Shown in pieces: positions 1-9,820 of a stretch of DNA of 56,657 nt. The stretch comes from Muribaculaceae bacterium. GTDB lineage: Bacteria > Bacteroidota > Bacteroidia > Bacteroidales > Muribaculaceae. Location of the stretch: the NCBI GenBank assembly GCA_017399915.1, contig JAFQAS010000057.1, positions 1-56,657 on the forward strand. Reading direction: 5' to 3'. The number at the start of each line of letters is the position of its first letter. Positions within the stretch are counted from its first letter, which is position 1. The position numbers and the translations under genes were made by a program. The notes under the pieces were generated by a model. That model was not told where the DNA came from. It was given only the letters and a program-made list of their open reading frames with translations, and ran no database searches.

Positions 1-193
1 AAAGAATGCAAATGAGACCGAGACTTTATCTCGCATTGAACGCTTACAAGATAGAAATGATTTTCTAAGCTCACAAGTAGATGAATTGCGAAAGGATTTA
101 ACTCGGTTGTTACACGAGAATTTTGCATTAAAAGAGATACTGATAAAGAATGGAATTGATTACGGAAATACACAAAATCACGAGAATGTGTGA
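1..193 (+). CDS. 3' end of a coiled-coil protein, truncated by window edge
   Basis: An open frame enters from the left edge (codons from base 2) and ends at TGA 191-193, giving about 63 C-terminal residues. The visible part is a charged heptad-like helix (SRIERLQDRNDFLSSQVDEL and onward) followed by a short polar tail, typical of a dimerising coiled coil. The catalytic or DNA-binding part lies outside the window, so no function is assigned. It lies on the far side of a tRNA fragment from the housekeeping genes and may be the end of an integrated element; that is inference. Confidence 0.6.
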   Translation, partial: KNANETETLSRIERLQDRNDFLSSQVDELRKDLTRLLHENFALKEILIKNGIDYGNTQNHENV

Positions 194-261
194 AGTTTGT
201 GTGAAGATGTAAAATAGAGAGAAACTAAAATATTATTAACCAATTGGTTGTGGTTGATTGG

Positions 262-312
262 AAGATGCCTTACAAGCAGAGGGTCGGCGGTTCGAATCCG
301 TCAACGCCCACA
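262..312 (+). pseudogene. tRNA-Val(TAC)-like 3' fragment
   Basis: The sequence contains an anticodon loop CTTACAA (269-275), a T-arm of the form GGCGG-TTCGAAT-CCGTC (286-302) and a 3' acceptor half AACGCCCA (303-310). The matching 5' acceptor GGGCGTT and a proper D-arm are absent: the expected place holds A+T-rich DNA. The anticodon stem is imperfect. It is therefore a 3' tRNA remnant rather than a working gene, as is left at one end of elements that integrate into tRNA 3' ends. Confidence 0.6.
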
Positions 313-320
313 ACTTAAAG

Positions 321-352
321 CCATCTTCCATAACGAAGATGGTTCTTTTTTT
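321..352 (+). terminator. Rho-independent terminator after the tRNA fragment
   Basis: CCATCTTC (321-328) and GAAGATGG (335-342) form a perfect 8-bp stem with a 6-nt loop, followed by TTCTTTTTTT. It fits a tRNA terminator and ends 2 nt before the next gene. Confidence 0.8.
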
Positions 353-354
353 AT

Positions 355-1089
355 ATGAGATTTAGTGATATGGATAAATTAGATGGCATAGAATGGGTGT
401 GGGTTGACTTAGATGATACGGTGTGGGACTTTAGTGCCAATTCGTGGGATTCATTGGGTGAACTATATTACCAAGAGGGGTTAGATGCATATTTCGCGTC
501 GGTCGATGATTGGCGTGAGAAATATCTTGAATGTAACCACTCGTTATGGCCATTATATAACGTGGGTAAAATCACAAAAGAATATTTGCAGTTGGAGCGA
601 TTCCGCCGTGTTCTTGAAGAGGCCGGATTTCCTCAAGAACAACTTTTGGCGAAGTCAAAAGCTCTCGACCCATTGTATCTTTCAATACTCGGCACAAAAA
701 CACGATTGGTCGACGGTGCGCGTGAAATGTTGCAATATCTCAAAGGTAAAGGCTATAGGATAGGAATGATAAGCAATGGCTTTTATGAGGTGCAATACTG
801 CAAGATGCGTTCATCACAAGTAGAGCATTTCTTTGAAGTAGTGGTGTTGAGTGATGATATAGGTGTGAATAAGCCCGATCGTCGCATTTTTGATCATGCT
901 CTTAAAAAAGCCGGAGCCAAAGCCGAGTCGTCAATCATTATTGGCGACAACCCCGATACGGATATTTACGGAGCAATATCGGCAGGGTGGAAAGCGATAT
1001 ATTTTAATCCGATGAAGAAAGAGAAACCTTCGGCAATTAAAGATGTGGTTGATGTGACTCATCTCGATGAGGTGAAAAAATTCCTTTGA
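355..1089 (+). CDS. HAD-superfamily hydrolase, YjjG-like nucleotidase/phosphatase
   Basis: This 244-residue protein has all four HAD motifs: DLDDT (D18 nucleophile, D20 acid/base), ISNG around residue 140, the lysine in GVNKPD, and GDNPDTDI. An alpha-helical cap lies between motifs I and II. The DLDDT form and length match YjjG-type 5'-nucleotidases, soluble enzymes that remove phosphate from (non-canonical) nucleotides; the substrate is inferred from family resemblance. The start at 355 lies directly behind a terminator, so the in-frame ATG at 370 is a credible alternative. No ribosome-binding site is obvious. Confidence 0.85.
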   Translation: MRFSDMDKLDGIEWVWVDLDDTVWDFSANSWDSLGELYYQEGLDAYFASVDDWREKYLECNHSLWPLYNVGKITKEYLQLERFRRVLEEAGFPQEQLLAKSKALDPLYLSILGTKTRLVDGAREMLQYLKGKGYRIGMISNGFYEVQYCKMRSSQVEHFFEVVVLSDDIGVNKPDRRIFDHALKKAGAKAESSIIIGDNPDTDIYGAISAGWKAIYFNPMKKEKPSAIKDVVDVTHLDEVKKFL

Positions 1090-1211
1090 AAAGGTATTTT
1101 CCCTTAAAGAAATATAAAAAACACACACAACAAAGATATTGCAATAAAATCGTGTTATCTTTGTGTGGATAAGTAATATTGAATAATTAAAATTTAAACC
1201 TATTATCATCA

Positions 1212-4025
1212 ATGAAAAAAGTGTTATTAATCTCTCTGCTGCTTTTGAATGTAGTATTGAGCTATGCACAAGAGCAGGTGTTGCACATGGATTCGGCAGT
1301 GCGCTATGGAACACTCGAAAACGGACTCACTTATTATATTAGGTATAACAACCGCAGTGGTCAATACTTGAATATGTATTTGGTTCAAAAAACGGGGGCC
1401 TTACAGGAAGAGAATTCTGAGTTGGGCTTATCGCATTTTTTGGAACATATGTCGTTTGATGGATCGAAGGATTTTCCTGATAGAACGGCACAAACATATT
1501 TGCAGAAAAAAGGACTGGTTTTAGGCGGTAATTTTGGCGCGTTGACAGGTGTCTTGAATACAGAATATTATATTAATACTATTCCATGCTATGAAAGTGG
1601 ATTGATTGATAGTTGCTTGCTTATGTTGCATGGAATATCAAGTAATTTGTCGTTAAACGATGAGAAGATTAATCGACAACGCGATATAATATTACAAGAA
1701 CAACAAGAATCTAATACTCCCGAATATAAAATAGCTACATCAATAATTTCAAAAGCGTTTGCTCCAAATGAGCGATATGGGACTCGTTTCCCAATTGGCG
1801 ATGTGGAGGTAATAAAGCATGCCGACTCAAAAACGTTGCGCGATTTTTATACTCGTTGGTATCGCCCCGATATGCAAGCTATAATGGTGGTAGGGGTTGT
1901 TGATGTAGATGAAATGGAGGCGAAAATAAAAGAGATGTGGAAAGATGTCCCGGTGCCATCAACGCCAACTCCATTTTATGACTATGAAGTGTCATCGCAC
2001 AAAGGCATTATTCCCATAGTGGAGATTGATGATAGGGGTGTAAGTAATCTTCTGAGCTTATATTATAAAGTGCCTGATTTGCCAAAGGAGAAAAAAGGCA
2101 CGATTGAAGATTGTAAATTGGCAATAGAATTCTACCTAACCTCTTGGATATTGGATTCTCGCATGAAAAGAATAATGTCGGAAAATCGCACAAAGGTATA
2201 TAGTGCCGATGCCGATTATGACGATTATTTTGGATCGAGATGGTATAATAGCTATCGATTAAACGCATCGATTAATTCAGCGAATTGGAAAGAAGTATTA
2301 TTGCTAATGATTTCGGAAATAAAGCAGATGCGCACATTTGGAATAGGTATAAATGAATTTAATCAAACAAAAGAATTACTATCCCAAGCTTTAGAATCGG
2401 GTATTCAAAAAAGCAATGATTTGGTTAATGAAGAATATTTCGAGAGATTAAAAGCGCATTTTATTGAACATGAGATTGTTCTTGATGAAAATGAATCAAA
2501 TATAATTTTAAAGAAGTGTCTTGATGATTTCACTCTCAACGATTTAAATAAATGTATTGTCAAGTCTTTTACCGACGACAATATTGTAGTGGTATTGTGT
2601 GGAAACAATATGTCGAATGTCATTACTGAGCAAGAATTAGCTTCGTTATATAAAAAATATTATGATGAGGCAATTGTGGAGGCATATGATGACCGAGAGC
2701 TGTCGCTAATCCCGGCATCAAACAAGATGGATCCCCCTGCGACTATTGTCAGCGAGCGATACGATTCAGTGATATCGGCAACAAGAATCGAGTTGTCAAA
2801 TGGAGCAAAGATATTGTTGCGCTATTCCGATATAGAGCGCGATAAAGTTGATTTGGCAGTTTTTTCAAGGGGGGGAGCCTCATTGTTTGGCGTGGATAAT
2901 TATGATGATTATTTGGCGATAAGAGAGATAGTGAGCAATGGCGGGTTTGGCCAAAACTCGGCTGACGATCTTGAACGTTATCAATCTAATAATATGTATG
3001 CAGTGAAGACTGAGATGGAAATAAACGATGCATATGTATTAGGCGTGGCTTCTCATAAGTCATTCCCTAAGATGGTGTCTCATTTGCGATTGCTTTTTGA
3101 TAAACCTATGCGTGATGAGGTGTATTTTCAACAACAGCAACAAGTGTTAAATGAAATGTATGCACAGGGGAGCCAACACCCCGAAGTCGCATTTGCCGAT
3201 AGTCTGACGGTGGCGCGATATGGGAAAGAACATGCCATAATGTCGAAAAAGTTATATTCATATCAATATGATTGGGATTCGAATAAAGCTTATGATATGT
3301 ATGAGCAATATTTCTCAAATATTGATAATTTTACATTTGTATTTGTAGGGGATATGAACGTGGAGCAAATGAAAGAAATTGCTATCGAGGAAATTGGCTC
3401 AATTCCTCAATGCGATAAAAAAATGTCAACATCGCCTCAAATCGAGGTGAAAATAGATCCCGGAATGAAGCAAATGGAATTTATGCATGATGGGTTTACC
3501 GGAAATCAAAGTAGAATGAATATGCTTATTACTATTTCAGAGCAATATACGGCGAGAATGGAGCTAATTGCCGAAATATTACAACGAATATTAGATGAGA
3601 GATTGAACGAATCGTTAAGAGAACAAAAGGGTATTACATATGCGTCAAAGGTTACTGTGTCGGCATTAAGGTCGCCAACCGATCAATTTGCTCTCGAAGT
3701 TGATATTAATGTCGAAGAAGGTAAGGAGGAGTTGGTGAAAGATGAGGTGTATAGACTATTAGGTGATTTGACCAAAAATGGAATCGATTTGCAATCTTTT
3801 GAGGTAATTCTATCGGCTTTGTATGATAGCTATATGTTGGAGTTTGACGGAGCCAGTTATCCGATGAAAGAAATACTCAACGATGTAATGTATGGCACAA
3901 ATACACTATATGATAAGTGTCAAGAAATTGGCGAAATACAAATTGAAGATATAAAATCGGTGTGTCGTGATTTGTTGTTTTCGACCAATGTAAAAACAGT
4001 GATAATGAAACCATCAACAAAATAA
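1212..4025 (+). CDS. Secreted M16-family zinc peptidase (pitrilysin/insulinase-like)
   Basis: The 937-residue protein begins with a signal peptide (KKVLLISLLLLNVVLSYAQ). The inverted zinc motif HFLEH lies at residues 75-79, with the downstream acidic helix QRDIILQEQQE near 155-166 expected to give the third ligand. Length and a second, degenerate M16 half (about residues 500-930) fit the two-repeat M16B proteases common in Bacteroidales, thought to degrade peptides in the periplasm. A -7-like TATCTTTG lies at 1156-1163, about 50 nt upstream of the ATG, but no well-spaced -33 TTG is present. Expression appears monocistronic. Confidence 0.9.
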   Translation: MKKVLLISLLLLNVVLSYAQEQVLHMDSAVRYGTLENGLTYYIRYNNRSGQYLNMYLVQKTGALQEENSELGLSHFLEHMSFDGSKDFPDRTAQTYLQKKGLVLGGNFGALTGVLNTEYYINTIPCYESGLIDSCLLMLHGISSNLSLNDEKINRQRDIILQEQQESNTPEYKIATSIISKAFAPNERYGTRFPIGDVEVIKHADSKTLRDFYTRWYRPDMQAIMVVGVVDVDEMEAKIKEMWKDVPVPSTPTPFYDYEVSSHKGIIPIVEIDDRGVSNLLSLYYKVPDLPKEKKGTIEDCKLAIEFYLTSWILDSRMKRIMSENRTKVYSADADYDDYFGSRWYNSYRLNASINSANWKEVLLLMISEIKQMRTFGIGINEFNQTKELLSQALESGIQKSNDLVNEEYFERLKAHFIEHEIVLDENESNIILKKCLDDFTLNDLNKCIVKSFTDDNIVVVLCGNNMSNVITEQELASLYKKYYDEAIVEAYDDRELSLIPASNKMDPPATIVSERYDSVISATRIELSNGAKILLRYSDIERDKVDLAVFSRGGASLFGVDNYDDYLAIREIVSNGGFGQNSADDLERYQSNNMYAVKTEMEINDAYVLGVASHKSFPKMVSHLRLLFDKPMRDEVYFQQQQQVLNEMYAQGSQHPEVAFADSLTVARYGKEHAIMSKKLYSYQYDWDSNKAYDMYEQYFSNIDNFTFVFVGDMNVEQMKEIAIEEIGSIPQCDKKMSTSPQIEVKIDPGMKQMEFMHDGFTGNQSRMNMLITISEQYTARMELIAEILQRILDERLNESLREQKGITYASKVTVSALRSPTDQFALEVDINVEEGKEELVKDEVYRLLGDLTKNGIDLQSFEVILSALYDSYMLEFDGASYPMKEILNDVMYGTNTLYDKCQEIGEIQIEDIKSVCRDLLFSTNVKTVIMKPSTK

Positions 4026-4086
4026 TCGAAAAATAGGGTAAAAGTGGCATAAATACTCGTTTTTTGCCAAAAAAAATGAAAATTTG

Positions 4087-4117
4087 TTGTGGCTGTAAAA
4101 ATATTCATGTAAATTTG
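4087..4117 (+). promoter_or_regulatory. Bacteroidetes promoter for the rluB-asnS unit, with long leader
   Basis: TTG at 4087-4089 and TAAATTTG at 4110-4117 are separated by 20 nt, a close match to the Bacteroidetes sigma factor consensus. Transcription would begin near 4123, leaving a 5' leader of roughly 145 nt before the ATG. The leader contains a small GCCCTTGAAGGG hairpin and a G+C-rich CGCCGCGAGGC patch in otherwise A+T-rich DNA. Confidence 0.7.
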
Positions 4118-4270
4118 CGTTATAATATCAGAAACATATAAAAAAAAGTGTAGTGTTGCCCTTGAAGGGTAGTTTTTAAGAGAAAATAAATAACCTTTCT
4201 TTTATAATTTATAAACAAAACAATTTTATTTTTAAACGCCGCGAGGCTTTAAACATTTTAATTTTTAATT

Positions 4271-5620
4271 ATGGATAGTATTGAGAAAAAACCAAAAAGA
4301 CCAAGAATTGGTGAAAATCGCAATGCATCATATGATGAGGTAGATGGTGCAGCTCGTTTTGAAAAAGTGGATTACTCATCACAAACCGGCTCGGAATATC
4401 AAGGAGAACGCCAATATTCACAACATCGTTCTTATAATCGTCAAGGAAACTATAATAATCGCTATAACAAACAGGGTGGTTACAACAATTATCGCCAAGG
4501 TGGTTATAACAACAATAATAGATATAATAACAATTATCAACAACGCCCATATAATGCGCAAGGCGATGGCGAAATGAACGACGGATATAACCAACAAGGA
4601 GGTTATAACAACTATCGTCAAGGTGGTTACAATAACAACCGTCAAGGCGGTTATCGTCAAAATAATTATCGCCAAGGTGGTTACAATAATAATCGCCAAG
4701 GTGGCGGATATGGCAACCAAGGTGGTTACGGAAATCAAGGCGGATATAACCAAGGCGGATATCGTCAAGGTCCCGGACGTCCTAACCCTAATCAACGTCG
4801 CAAAAAACAAAACCCCAATCAAGGTGTGATGCCTCGTAAAGGTAAAAGCTTCACTCCACGTCCCAAGCGTGTGGAATATGAAATGCCTATACCCGATCCA
4901 AACGAACAAATTCGTCTTAACAAATTTATGGCTAACGCAGGTATCTGTTCACGCCGCGAAGCCGACGAGTTGATTCAACAAGGTCTTGTAAAAGTAAATG
5001 GCATTGTTGTTACTGAATTGGGTACAAAAATCTCTCACAACGATGTGGTAGAATATGATGAAAAAGTAGTTGCTCTCGAAAGCAAATGCTATATCCTTCT
5101 CAATAAACCAAAAGATGTGGTGACTACAAGCGATGATCCTAATGGCCGCAAAACTGTGATGGACTTAGTGAAAGGTGCTTGCGATGAACGCATCTATCCG
5201 GTGGGACGTCTCGACCGCAACACTACAGGTGTGTTGTTATTGACCAACGATGGCGACCTCGCTTCGAAATTGACTCACCCCAAATATGTGAAGAAAAAAA
5301 TCTATCATGTGTGGTGTGACAAAGATATCGCCGAAGAAGATATGCAACGTATTGCCGACGGTATCGAACTTGAAGATGGACCTATCCATGCCGATGCTAT
5401 CAGCTATGCTACCGAAAAAGATCGCAACCAAGCAGGTATCGAAATCCACTCAGGTCGCAACCGCATTGTGCGTCGCATATTCGAATCGCTCGGTTATCAT
5501 GTGACTAAACTCGACCGTGTTTATTTTGCAGGTCTCACAAAGAAAAATTTGGCTCGCGGACGCTGGCGTTACCTCACTCAAGAAGAGGTTAACTACCTTA
5601 AAATGGGTTCGTTTGAATAA
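4271..5620 (+). CDS. rluB: RsuA/RluB-family rRNA pseudouridine synthase with disordered N-terminal extension
   Basis: The C-terminal 240 residues are a standard RluB-type enzyme: an S4 RNA-binding domain (IRLNKFMANAGICSRREAD, about 213-260) and a catalytic domain with the active-site Asp in GRLDRNTTGV (near 315). It should isomerise a uridine in 23S rRNA. Residues 45-195 are unusual: a low-complexity stretch of Tyr, Asn, Arg, Gln and Gly built from units like YNNRQGGY and NQGGY, predicted to be disordered. Such Gly-rich tails are known on Bacteroidetes RNA-binding proteins. asnS follows 28 nt downstream, so co-transcription of these translation genes is likely. Confidence 0.92.
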   Translation: MDSIEKKPKRPRIGENRNASYDEVDGAARFEKVDYSSQTGSEYQGERQYSQHRSYNRQGNYNNRYNKQGGYNNYRQGGYNNNNRYNNNYQQRPYNAQGDGEMNDGYNQQGGYNNYRQGGYNNNRQGGYRQNNYRQGGYNNNRQGGGYGNQGGYGNQGGYNQGGYRQGPGRPNPNQRRKKQNPNQGVMPRKGKSFTPRPKRVEYEMPIPDPNEQIRLNKFMANAGICSRREADELIQQGLVKVNGIVVTELGTKISHNDVVEYDEKVVALESKCYILLNKPKDVVTTSDDPNGRKTVMDLVKGACDERIYPVGRLDRNTTGVLLLTNDGDLASKLTHPKYVKKKIYHVWCDKDIAEEDMQRIADGIELEDGPIHADAISYATEKDRNQAGIEIHSGRNRIVRRIFESLGYHVTKLDRVYFAGLTKKNLARGRWRYLTQEEVNYLKMGSFE

Positions 5621-5648
5621 TTATAAACCTTAATAACGTATTCTTGTA

Positions 5649-7046
5649 ATGAAAAGAACTAAAATTGTAGATATATTTGACCCACAACTCATTGGTCAAC
5701 AAGTGAGTGTGAAAGGGTGGGTGCGTAGCCGTCGTGGTAACAAACATGTGCAATTCGTGGCACTCAACGATGGTTCAACTATCAAAAACATTCAAATCGT
5801 TTTTGATATGGCTAAATTTACCGATGAACAGTTGAAACCTATCACTACCGGTGCAAGTCTCCACGTGATTGGTCAACTCGTTGAGTCGATGGGTAAAGGT
5901 CAAACTGCCGAAATTCAAGCTGAAACACTTGAAATCTATGGTACAGCCGACCCCGAAACTTATCCAATGCAAAAGAAGGGTCACACAATGGAATTCCTTC
6001 GTGAAAAAGCTCACTTGCGTCCACGTACCAACACTTTCGGTGCAGTGTTCCGCATTCGTCACCACATGGCTATCGCTATTCACAAGTTCTTCCACGATCA
6101 TGGATTCTTCTATTTCCACACACCTATCATCACAGCTTCTGACTGCGAAGGTGCCGGTCAAATGTTCCAAGTGACAACAAAGAACCTCTACGACTTGAAG
6201 AAAGACGAAAACGGTTCAATCATATATGATGATGACTTCTTTGGTAAACAAGCAAGCCTCACCGTGTCGGGTCAGCTCGAAGGTGAATTGGCTGCTACTG
6301 CTCTCGGTTCAATCTATACTTTCGGGCCTACATTCCGTGCCGAAAATTCAAACACTCCTCGCCACTTGGCTGAGTTTTGGATGATTGAGCCTGAAGTTGC
6401 GTTTGCCGACCTCTCTGACCTCATGGATCTCGAAGAAGAATTTATCAAATATTGTATCAACTGGGCTCTCGAAAATTGTAAAGATGACCTTGAGTTCCTT
6501 AACAATATGATTGATAAGGGCTTGATTGAACGATTGAAAGAGGTAGTATCAACTGAATTTGTTCGCTTGCCTTACACTGAAGGTATCAAAATTCTTGAAG
6601 AAGCAGTTGCCGGTGGCAAGAAATTTGAATTCCCTGTATATTGGGGTTGCGACCTTGCCAGCGAACACGAACGTTATCTCGTGGAAGAACACTTCAAAAA
6701 ACCTGTTATTATGACCGACTATCCAAAGGATATCAAGGCTTTCTACATGAAGATGAACGAAGATGGCAAGACTGTTCAAGGTACCGACGTGTTGTTCCCA
6801 CAAATTGGTGAAATCATTGGCGGTAGCGTGCGTGAAGAAGACTATGACAAGCTCATGACTCGCATCGAGGAAATGAATATCCCGATGAAAGATATGTGGT
6901 GGTATCTCGACACTCGTCGTTTCGGTACAGTGCCTCACGCTGGTTTCGGTCTTGGTTTCGAACGCCTATTGTTGTTCGTTACAGGTATGACCAACATTCG
7001 CGACGTGATTCCATTCCCACGTACTCCAAACAATGCTGAATTCTAA
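5649..7046 (+). CDS. asnS: Asparaginyl-tRNA synthetase
   Basis: This is a full-length class IIb aminoacyl-tRNA synthetase (465 aa) that charges tRNA-Asn with asparagine. The N-terminal OB-fold anticodon-binding domain begins [20 protein letters not shown]. Class II motif 2 is [25 protein letters not shown] (about 220-240) and motif 3 is [12 protein letters not shown] near the C-terminus, which ends in the typical [11 protein letters not shown]. Clean start and stop, with short gaps to the genes on both sides. Confidence 0.96.
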   Translation: MKRTKIVDIFDPQLIGQQVSVKGWVRSRRGNKHVQFVALNDGSTIKNIQIVFDMAKFTDEQLKPITTGASLHVIGQLVESMGKGQTAEIQAETLEIYGTADPETYPMQKKGHTMEFLREKAHLRPRTNTFGAVFRIRHHMAIAIHKFFHDHGFFYFHTPIITASDCEGAGQMFQVTTKNLYDLKKDENGSIIYDDDFFGKQASLTVSGQLEGELAATALGSIYTFGPTFRAENSNTPRHLAEFWMIEPEVAFADLSDLMDLEEEFIKYCINWALENCKDDLEFLNNMIDKGLIERLKEVVSTEFVRLPYTEGIKILEEAVAGGKKFEFPVYWGCDLASEHERYLVEEHFKKPVIMTDYPKDIKAFYMKMNEDGKTVQGTDVLFPQIGEIIGGSVREEDYDKLMTRIEEMNIPMKDMWWYLDTRRFGTVPHAGFGLGFERLLLFVTGMTNIRDVIPFPRTPNNAEF

Positions 7047-7065
7047 TCTATAAAACGACTATCAA

Positions 7066-7395
7066 ATGGCCGAAGAAATCACAAAATGCCCTAAGTGTGG
7101 CGGTGAGTATGTTTACTTTGATGGGTCGCTTTATGTTTGCCCCGATTGTGCTCACGAGTTTAATCCCGATGATGCCGAAGAGGCTGCCGATGTGGCAAAA
7201 GATAGCAACGGCGCAGAACTTTTCGATGGCGATGCGGTAACTGTTATCAAAGACCTCAAGGTGAAGGGCTCGTCAATGGTAATCAAACGTGGCACAAAAG
7301 TGAAAAGCATTCGCCTCACCGATAACCCCGAAGAGGTTGACTGCAAAATCGACGGCAGTAGCATTGTCCTCAAAACCTGCTTCCTCAAAAAATAG
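7066..7395 (+). CDS. yjdM: YjdM/PhnA-family zinc-ribbon protein
   Basis: The 109-residue protein starts with a zinc ribbon, CPKCGGEYVYFDGSLYVCPDC (two CxxC knuckles, residues 8-28), followed by an acidic linker and a small SH3-like beta domain (VIKDLKVKGSSMVIKRGTKV). This layout is the YjdM family, formerly called PhnA because of its location near phosphonate genes in E. coli. Its biochemical role is not settled and no phosphonate genes are present here. It starts 19 nt after asnS and probably ends that operon, since a strong hairpin follows. Confidence 0.9.
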   Translation: MAEEITKCPKCGGEYVYFDGSLYVCPDCAHEFNPDDAEEAADVAKDSNGAELFDGDAVTVIKDLKVKGSSMVIKRGTKVKSIRLTDNPEEVDCKIDGSSIVLKTCFLKK

Positions 7396-7403
7396 AAACC
7401 GAT

Positions 7404-7424
7404 TTAATGCGGAATGTGGAATTT
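7404..7424 (+). repeat. Solo terminus of the TTTAATGCGG repeat family
   Basis: These 21 bases match the right-hand terminus of the composite element at 9481-9820 exactly. Only the terminal piece is present, 8 nt after the yjdM stop codon. Confidence 0.6.
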
Positions 7425-7460
7425 TCCGTTGACATTCCAATTCACATCTCACAAATATAA

Positions 7461-7491
7461 CAACGGCTACCAATTCCCGGTAGCCGTTGTT
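7461..7491. terminator. Hairpin terminator between yjdM and katA
   Basis: CAACGGCTACC (7461-7471) pairs perfectly with GGTAGCCGTTG (7479-7489) around a 7-nt loop, followed by a weak T-rich tail. It lies between convergent genes and may serve both. Confidence 0.75.
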
Positions 7492-7537
7492 GTGTTATAA
7501 CTTAGTTAATAAATATATCTGAATCTATATTTGATGC

Positions 7538-8998
7538 TTACAATCCTTCGGGCAAGGGGAGGTTGAGGGCTTTGGCTACACCTATGCCGTAAGCGGGGTC
7601 GGCGCGGTAGCAGTTTGTGATGTGGCGTTCTTTGATGAAACGTTCGGCATCACCCATGGCTCGTGCTGTGTTTTCAAAAAGCAGTTGTTGCTCTTCTTTG
7701 GGCATGAGACGGAATAGATTGCCCGGTTGGGTGTAGTAATCGTCGTCATACTCTCGCTCGTTGTAGTTGAACGCATCGCCATGAATCGCCAATGGCGGTT
7801 CTTTGAGGTGTGGCGAGTCGTGCCATTCGCCATAACTGTTTGGCTCATAACTGATAGCGTCGCCATAGTTGCCATCTACTCTCATTGCGCCGTCGCGATG
7901 ATAGGCGTGGAATGGGCATCGAGGTCGGTTGACCGGGATTTGATGAGCATTAACTCCAAGACGATAGCGTTGTGCGTCGCCGTAGGAGAATAAACGCCCT
8001 TGCAACATCTTGTCGGGCGAGAATCCTATCCCTTCTACAATGTTCATGGGGTTGAAGGCCGATTGCTCTACCTCGGCAAAATAGTTCTCGGGATTGCGAT
8101 TGAGCTCGAGAATTCCCACATCGTGCAATGGAAAGTCACCATGAGGCCACACTTTGGTGAGGTCAAAGGGGTTGATATGGTAATTCTCGGCTTGCTCTTC
8201 ACTCATGAGTTGTACTTGGAAAAGCCAACGTGGATAGTCGCCATTTTCGATGCTGTTATAAAGGTCGCGGAGATGCGAATCGCGATCCTTGGCAATAATG
8301 GCTTCGGCCTCTTGGTCGGTGAGGCATTTAATGCCTTGCAGTGTGCGAAGATGAAACTTCACCCATGTGCGTTTGTTGTCGGCATTGTAGAAACTATAGG
8401 TGTGGCTGCCAAAACCGTGCATATGGCGATAGGATAATGGAATGCCTCGCGGGCTCATGGTAATAGTGATTTGGTGCAATGCTTCGGGCAACAATGTCCA
8501 GAAATCCCAATTATTGTTGGCACTACGCATGCCGGTTTTGGGGTCGCGTTTTATGGCATGGTTGAGGTCGGGAAATTTCAGCGGATCGCGCAAGAAAAAT
8601 ACCGGGGTATTGTTGCCCACGAGATCCCAATTCCCCTCGTCGGTATAAAACTTCATGGCAAATCCACGAATGTCGCGCTCGGCATCGGCGGCACCTCGTT
8701 CGCCTGCCACGGTAGAGAATCGCACGAAACACTCAGTCTGTTTGCCCACTTGGCTGAATATTGAGGCACGAGTGTATTGTGTAATGTCGTGAGTCACGGT
8801 AAACGTGCCGTATGCCCCTGCGCCTTTAGCGTGCATGCGTCGTTCGGGAATCACCTCGCGATCGAAATGACCGAGTTTTTCGAGAAACCAAGGGTCTTGC
8901 ATCAACACCGGTCCGCGCACCCCGGCAGTCTGAATGTTTTGATTGTCGGCAATAGGTCGCCCATTGGCCGACGTAAGACGTTTTTTATCCATAAACAA
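7538..8998 (-). CDS. katA: Haem catalase, clade 3 small-subunit type
   Basis: The 486-residue protein disproportionates hydrogen peroxide in the cytoplasm. Visible catalytic elements are the distal His in RRMHAKGAG (H56), the distal Asn in [10 protein letters not shown] (N129) and the proximal haem Tyr in [14 protein letters not shown]. Length fits the small-subunit monofunctional catalases. The first codons read MFMDKKRL, so the true start may be the second ATG at 8992. It is a stand-alone gene, as expected for oxygen-tolerant anaerobes. No OxyR-like site could be recognised. Confidence 0.95.
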   Translation of the reverse strand: MFMDKKRLTSANGRPIADNQNIQTAGVRGPVLMQDPWFLEKLGHFDREVIPERRMHAKGAGAYGTFTVTHDITQYTRASIFSQVGKQTECFVRFSTVAGERGAADAERDIRGFAMKFYTDEGNWDLVGNNTPVFFLRDPLKFPDLNHAIKRDPKTGMRSANNNWDFWTLLPEALHQITITMSPRGIPLSYRHMHGFGSHTYSFYNADNKRTWVKFHLRTLQGIKCLTDQEAEAIIAKDRDSHLRDLYNSIENGDYPRWLFQVQLMSEEQAENYHINPFDLTKVWPHGDFPLHDVGILELNRNPENYFAEVEQSAFNPMNIVEGIGFSPDKMLQGRLFSYGDAQRYRLGVNAHQIPVNRPRCPFHAYHRDGAMRVDGNYGDAISYEPNSYGEWHDSPHLKEPPLAIHGDAFNYNEREYDDDYYTQPGNLFRLMPKEEQQLLFENTARAMGDAERFIKERHITNCYRADPAYGIGVAKALNLPLPEGL

Positions 8999-9023
8999 CT
9001 ATATTTAGAATCACAAACCAGTA

Positions 9024-9380
9024 TTAGCATTTATATAGTAGCCCGGCAGAGTTGAAATGATTTTTGAGGTTTTGGGCTGCTTGATTGTAGAAATCGGTGC
9101 ATTGTTGACGTTCAAGGTGTTTTTCGTTGTCGTCATAGTCGCTATCGTTGATTTCGTTGTGACAACGCCCAATGATGAAACTAATCGCAGTGTCGATGGT
9201 CGATTCGCATATAGGGCATTTGTGGCCCAACGCATTTACCACGAGAATGTCAAACATTTCGGCACACTCATCATTTTTCACAATCTCATCAATCTCGGGA
9301 GCAATGAAACGATTGCTCATGTCGTTACTTTGAGTGAGAAATTCAAGGAAAATACTCCCCATTCGTGCTTCCTTTGCCAT
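9024..9380 (-). CDS. Small Cys-containing hypothetical protein
   Basis: From the ATG at 9380 the protein has 118 residues beginning MAKEARMGSIFLEF. It contains a CPIC knuckle (HKCPICES) and further Cys and His residues (GRCHNE, QQCTDF, LYKC), which might bind metal. It is acidic with a helical C-terminus. Coding is supported by the uninterrupted frame and normal codon use, and it ends just upstream of katA on the same strand. I do not recognise a family. An 8-codon upstream extension is possible but unneeded. Confidence 0.55.
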   Translation of the reverse strand: MAKEARMGSIFLEFLTQSNDMSNRFIAPEIDEIVKNDECAEMFDILVVNALGHKCPICESTIDTAISFIIGRCHNEINDSDYDDNEKHLERQQCTDFYNQAAQNLKNHFNSAGLLYKC

Positions 9381-9480
9381 AACTGAAATTTTTATAAGTA
9401 ACAATGTTTTAACTCAATCTATGCAAAGAAAACAAAACCCCCATTAAAAAAGTTCACTAAATTCTATTGCGGAGAGCCTA

Positions 9481-9820
9481 TTTAATGCGGAGTGCGGAAT
9501 TATGACCACCTCCCCCCTTCGGGGTACTCCTCCTATTTTTCTTCGAAAAACAAGAGGAGAGTTGCAACTCTCAATTGCTTCGGTCAAGCCTCGTTGAGCC
9601 CTTCGGAGGGAGTTAATTCATAATTTTCATGCGTCAGCTTTTATGTTCATTCTGTCCTTCTGTCTAATTCTTTTCGGACACGGCACGCCGTGTCCGAAAA
9701 GACAATGCGTCACAATTCTCCCAATGAGAGCAGTAACTCTCCTCTTGAAAATTACAAATAATTTTTAGAAGGAGTACGGCAAAGCCGGGAGGTGGTCATA
9801 ATTCCACATTCCGCATTAAA
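9481..9820. repeat. 340-bp composite repeat element with inverted termini
   Basis: The outer 34 bases (9481-9514) and the reverse complement of 9787-9820 differ at two positions. Inside are modules seen elsewhere in the window: the ACCTCC...GGAGGT box, the GAGGAGAGTT...AACTCTCC box, an AGCCCTTCGG module and a hairpin of the GGACACGGC/GCCGTGTCC type near 9673-9695. No transposase is encoded. It abuts the stop codon of the alcohol dehydrogenase. The best description is a MITE-like or REP-like non-autonomous element. Confidence 0.7.

Noticed and set aside
238..312. A complete tRNA-Val gene
   Set aside because: The 5' acceptor strand and D-arm are absent and the anticodon stem pairs over only three base pairs.
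4418..4909. A 163-codon antisense frame opposite the rluB tail
   Set aside because: It arises from the low-complexity YNNRQGG codons read backwards and yields an Ile/Thr-rich artefact.
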